From: Clostridia bacterium | Lineage (GTDB): Bacteria > Bacillota > Clostridia > Christensenellales > SZUA-584 | Length of the DNA: 64,000 nt | Direction of reading: 5' to 3' | Assembly (NCBI GenBank): GCA_003249555.1 | Contig: QKIQ01000085.1 | Span: 26,935 to 90,934 of the forward strand | Shown here: piece after piece, positions 61,119-64,000 of the stretch | Numbering within the stretch: position 1 is the first letter of the stretch | Layout: every line of letters starts with the position of its first letter | Notes under the pieces: model-generated | Databases searched by the model: none | Seen by the model: only the letters and a program-made list of their open reading frames with translations | Told to the model about the DNA's origin: nothing | Program-made: the position numbers and the translations under genes

Positions 61119-62023
61119 TATTTCCTCCATTCTTTCTCGGTAAACATTCTATTTATCAGAATGCTGCACACCAAACCCAAAACCAGTATAATGGTCGCAA
61201 TCACATTTCCTTCTCCATAGTGGTTATATCCAAACACTTCGTTATACATCATTATTGCCGGACTTTCCGTCACACGATTTGGGCCGCCTCTTGTCATGGC
61301 ATAAATCAGATCAAACGTTTTGAGCGATCCGGTAATCATCATGACGACATAAACCTTAAATGTCTCTTTTAACAAAGGCCGTGTGATATGCCATTCCAGT
61401 TGGAATCCGTTTGCGCCGTCAATTCTTCCTGCCTCATAAAGCGTGTTCGGAATTTTTGTAATACCGGCAGCGAAAATCACCATATTGTATCCGATATAGA
61501 CCCACGCACTTACCATTGCGACACTATATACGGCGTATGATGGATCTCCTAAAAAATTGACGTTAAACGCTTTGAAGCCAATTTCCTGAATGGCCGTAGT
61601 CAGCAGTCCTCCGTTCGGGTTTAACACGAAGAACCACATTAAACCCACCGCAGACAAAGGTAATATGCTGGGAATGAAAAAAACGGTTTTATACATACTG
61701 CTGAGCCTTATCCCTTTTGATACAATAATCGCAAACAAAAGAGACAAAGGTAATTGTATCAAAGTGCCTTGAAGAATAAATACCGCAACGACCTTCATCG
61801 AGTTCCAGAAGTTATTATCATTAAAAACTTTGATATAGTTTTCAAAACCTTTAAATACAAGAGGCACGCCGGAAATTCCATTCCAATCGAAGAAAGACAG
61901 GTAAACCGTCTGACATATGGAATTGACCAACACCCCAATAAAAAGCACGAGTATTGGAGATAAAAACAACACATTGATTATTGTTTTTTTTCTTTTCTGC
62001 GAGATATTGTTTACAGATTTCAT
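61118..62023 (-). CDS. Carbohydrate ABC transporter permease (MalF type)
   Basis: A 301-residue CUT1 permease with six membrane spans. The EAA loop is YEAGRIDGANGFQLEWHITRPLLKETF. It lies 99 bp after the binding-protein gene and is coupled to the MalG-type permease. Context suggests uptake of fucose-containing oligosaccharides. Confidence 0.95.
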   Translation of the reverse strand: MKSVNNISQKRKKTIINVLFLSPILVLFIGVLVNSICQTVYLSFFDWNGISGVPLVFKGFENYIKVFNDNNFWNSMKVVAVFILQGTLIQLPLSLLFAIIVSKGIRLSSMYKTVFFIPSILPLSAVGLMWFFVLNPNGGLLTTAIQEIGFKAFNVNFLGDPSYAVYSVAMVSAWVYIGYNMVIFAAGITKIPNTLYEAGRIDGANGFQLEWHITRPLLKETFKVYVVMMITGSLKTFDLIYAMTRGGPNRVTESPAIMMYNEVFGYNHYGEGNVIATIILVLGLVCSILINRMFTEKEWRK

Positions 62024-62122
62024 TCCGTCTTCTCTTTCTTTTTTTAAAAGGGCAGAAATTGCTTATATATTTACAATAACTGCCCTTTTATTGGTTCATT
62101 TACTTCACTTCGTCACAACTTG

Positions 62123-63505
62123 CTAATTCGCATCAATTTCATCTTGAACAGCCTGGCCTGCTTCCATCGGTGTTAGGCCTGTAAAAATACCTTGTGTTGC
62201 ATTTCTCAGCGCATCCGTTAACTGAGGAAGCTCGTCATACAAATCAATTTCTTGTCTGTACGTCATCTCCGGATTTCCGAGCACTGCTCCCAATTCCTTG
62301 TAGAAATCAGTATCCGGGAACGGCATTGTCGAGGTCTTCACCGGCATCAGCTGCGTACCACCCTCAGCATAGTTGTATTCAACAGCTTCCGGCGTGAGCA
62401 AGTATTTAATAAGTTCAACAGACGCATCTTCTCTTGCTTTATCACCGGTCTTCATCGCAACCAGACCGCCGTCAGCGCCACCCATTGTGTAGAACTCTCT
62501 TTCGGGAATGTCTTTATAGTACGGGAAATTTGCCACACCGAACTTGAATCCCTGTTCTTCTTCTGCCTTTGCGATACCTTCAGCAGCCCATGTGCCATCC
62601 ATATGCATCGCAGTTTCACCGGTGTAAAACATCATTAACTCCATATCATAATCGATGGCTGTAATGCTCTTACCAAATATGCCTTTATCCTGCCAGTCTT
62701 TTAGCGTTTGGAATATTTCCTGCATTTGAGCATCTGTATATTTCTGTTCTCTTGCCGCCAAATCATTAATCAGATCGGGACCAAATTTTTTCATGGCCAG
62801 CACCGTAGAAAGATGTGCCGATCTCCAGCCAAGCGCACCGCCCAAAGCCATCGGGATAACATCATTCTCAAGGAACACTTTGCTCACTTCTTCAAATTCT
62901 TCGATTGTTTTTGGCACTTCCAGATTGTACTTCTCAAATAAATCCTTGTTGTAATAGAGAATGTTGCCAAAGTATCTGTATGGCACACCATATGTACCTT
63001 CAACGCTGTCAAATTGCCACAGATCGAACATGTTCAGCATGTTGTCACGCCATTCCGGGTCTTCTTCCAAATATGGCTCTAAATCAAGAACAATTCCGTT
63101 TTCAACATAACTGCGTATCGCATTTCCGCCATAGCTAAGAATGACGTCAGGATAATCACCAACAGAAATATAAGATTTGACCTTATCGAAGAACATCTTA
63201 TCGTCTGAGCCAGGCATGGATTCATCAACAATTTCGATCTCAGGATGCATTTCGTCAAATTCTCTGACTTTATCTAAGATCGCTCTGTCTGCAATCGACG
63301 CATCGTCACCCAATCGTGTCATAAAACGAAGCGTTATCACTTCGGCAGACTCAGTACCGGCATTGTTTTCCGTTGCTTCGGAACTGCTTTGTGTTGCCTC
63401 GGCACTGCCGGATGATTGGGTGACGTCTTCGCTTTTGCTTCCGCATCCGGTAAAAAGAGTAGCAGCCACCATCACAATTAAAACAACTGTCAGAATTCTT
63501 TTCAT
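62123..63505 (-). CDS. Extracellular sugar-binding lipoprotein (family 1)
   Basis: Encodes 460 residues from the ATG at 63505 with GGAGG at a 6-nt gap (the ATG two codons earlier abuts the site). The lipobox LFTGC has Cys at 21, followed by a Ser/Thr/Glu-rich linker to about 50. The mature part matches CUT1 binding proteins (MTRLGDDASI, YNKDLFEKYNLEVPKTIEEF, GETAMHMDGTWAAEG). It delivers the sugar to the two permeases downstream. A TATAAT -10 candidate with a weak -35 lies at 63558-63563, as expected of an activator-dependent promoter. Confidence 0.95.
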   Translation of the reverse strand: MKRILTVVLIVMVAATLFTGCGSKSEDVTQSSGSAEATQSSSEATENNAGTESAEVITLRFMTRLGDDASIADRAILDKVREFDEMHPEIEIVDESMPGSDDKMFFDKVKSYISVGDYPDVILSYGGNAIRSYVENGIVLDLEPYLEEDPEWRDNMLNMFDLWQFDSVEGTYGVPYRYFGNILYYNKDLFEKYNLEVPKTIEEFEEVSKVFLENDVIPMALGGALGWRSAHLSTVLAMKKFGPDLINDLAAREQKYTDAQMQEIFQTLKDWQDKGIFGKSITAIDYDMELMMFYTGETAMHMDGTWAAEGIAKAEEEQGFKFGVANFPYYKDIPEREFYTMGGADGGLVAMKTGDKAREDASVELIKYLLTPEAVEYNYAEGGTQLMPVKTSTMPFPDTDFYKELGAVLGNPEMTYRQEIDLYDELPQLTDALRNATQGIFTGLTPMEAGQAVQDEIDAN

Positions 63506-63605
63506 TTTCATCCTCCTTGTTATTTTGTTTAACTTTGTTAAGTATAGATTATTGTATATTATAAGAAAACCAACAGCTTTAAGGTGAAGGTGTAATATTT
63601 TACGA

Positions 63606-63912
63606 TTAATGATTCTTAATATAATCAGAAGGAGGTACGCCCACCTGCTTTTTAAAGCATTTGCTAAAGTATTTTACATCGTGGAATCCAGTTTTTTCTG
63701 CAATTTCGGCAACATTAAATTCATTTTGAATAATTAGTTCTTTGGCCATTGATATTCTTTGCAGCATAATATAATGTATTATCGTCGTACCTGTTTCTTG
63801 TTTAAAAAGGGAGCTTAAATAGTTATAAGAAATAAAGAGCTGGTCTGCAATTTTTTTAGGTAGCGTCGAAAATTTTGTGTATTCTCCGAATGTCAGATAA
63901 TATTGAATTTGC
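63606..63912 (-). pseudogene. AraC-family regulator, C-terminal fragment only
   Basis: About 100 codons encode a complete AraC-type double HTH: IADQLFISYNYLSSLFKQETG, then FNVAEIAEKTGFHDVKYFSKCFKK and VGVPPSDYIKNH at the stop (63606-63608). Upstream the frame reads through foreign-looking sequence to an in-frame TAA near 63945, with no ATG, GTG or TTG before the first internal Met. The sensor part is missing from the window. It would have been the natural activator of the adjoining sugar locus. It may be truly broken by a rearrangement at about 63913, or an assembly artefact. Confidence 0.65.
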
Positions 63913-63917
63913 GCTTT

Positions 63918-63940
63918 TGGGGCAAGGGTAATCCTTGCCC
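63918..63940. other. 8-bp palindrome at the break next to the AraC fragment
   Basis: GGGCAAGG/CCTTGCCC with a 5-nt centre lies just where the AraC frame loses similarity. The remaining bases to 64000 are more GC-rich and show no gene I can support. It may be the edge of a mobile or repeat element. Confidence 0.5.
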
Positions 63941-64000
63941 TATATCGTTACAGTAACACGGCGGTAACGGTCGGTCAAGGTCTTTAGAGCGAAGCGTGCC

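Overview
The window looks like a chromosome segment of a spore-forming, anaerobic member of the Bacillota, class Clostridia. The sporulation genes yqfC and yqfD, the oxygen-independent haem gene hemZ, and the orders recO-era-cdd-ybeY-pgpH-phoH-yqfD-yqfC and secD-secF-recJ-relA-dtd-hemZ all point there. I cannot name a species. Nearly all host genes lie on the minus strand. GC content appears to be near one half, judged by eye and not computed.

Positions 1 to about 16,120 are the early, lysogeny and integration end of a temperate prophage whose structural genes must lie left of the window. Leftward from a divergent control region (13,221-13,412) run a Cro-like regulator, further HTH proteins, a small membrane protein, a tRNA-like gene, a densely structured non-coding stretch of about 460 nt, a recombination module (DUF1351, an AAA ATPase, an SSB-like DUF669 protein, NinB-like and HNH-like proteins), a replication module (replisome organiser with 11-bp iterons, DnaC-like loader), a SleB-like hydrolase, RusA, a methyltransferase-like protein, ParB and an open-ended four-repeat Myb/SANT-like protein. 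Rightward run a CI-like repressor, an ImmA-like protein, a lipoprotein and a tyrosine integrase that stops 26 bp short of a host tRNA-Lys gene, the probable attachment site.

16,122-31,220 holds a host tRNA operon (Arg, His, Gln, Lys) with a clear sigma-A-type promoter, then housekeeping genes: DNA repair (recO), ribosome maturation (era, ybeY, der, rluD), c-di-AMP turnover (pgpH), sporulation (yqfC, yqfD), membrane quality control (NfeD), rpsU, lspA, plsY and a DUF512 radical-SAM protein.

31,321-35,805 is the phosphate regulon pstS-pstC-pstA-pstB-phoU with two Pho boxes of exact 11-bp period. Beyond it lie an unusual degenerate-KaiC/PPDK fusion, gdhA, glyA, rnc, acpP, plsX (with a palindrome over its promoter), rpmF, yceD and an AT-rich GtrII-like membrane protein.

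46,408-55,803 is a long operon running secD, secF, recJ, relA, dtd, an MBL hydrolase and hemZ. 56,148-63,505 is a carbohydrate locus: two URO-D-family proteins, an intracellular GH29 alpha-L-fucosidase and an ABC importer, beside an N-terminally broken AraC-type regulator at the right edge.

The most interesting signals are the phage non-coding RNA candidate with its adjoining aberrant tRNA, the iteron array inside the phage initiator gene, and the KaiC-like/PPDK fusion.
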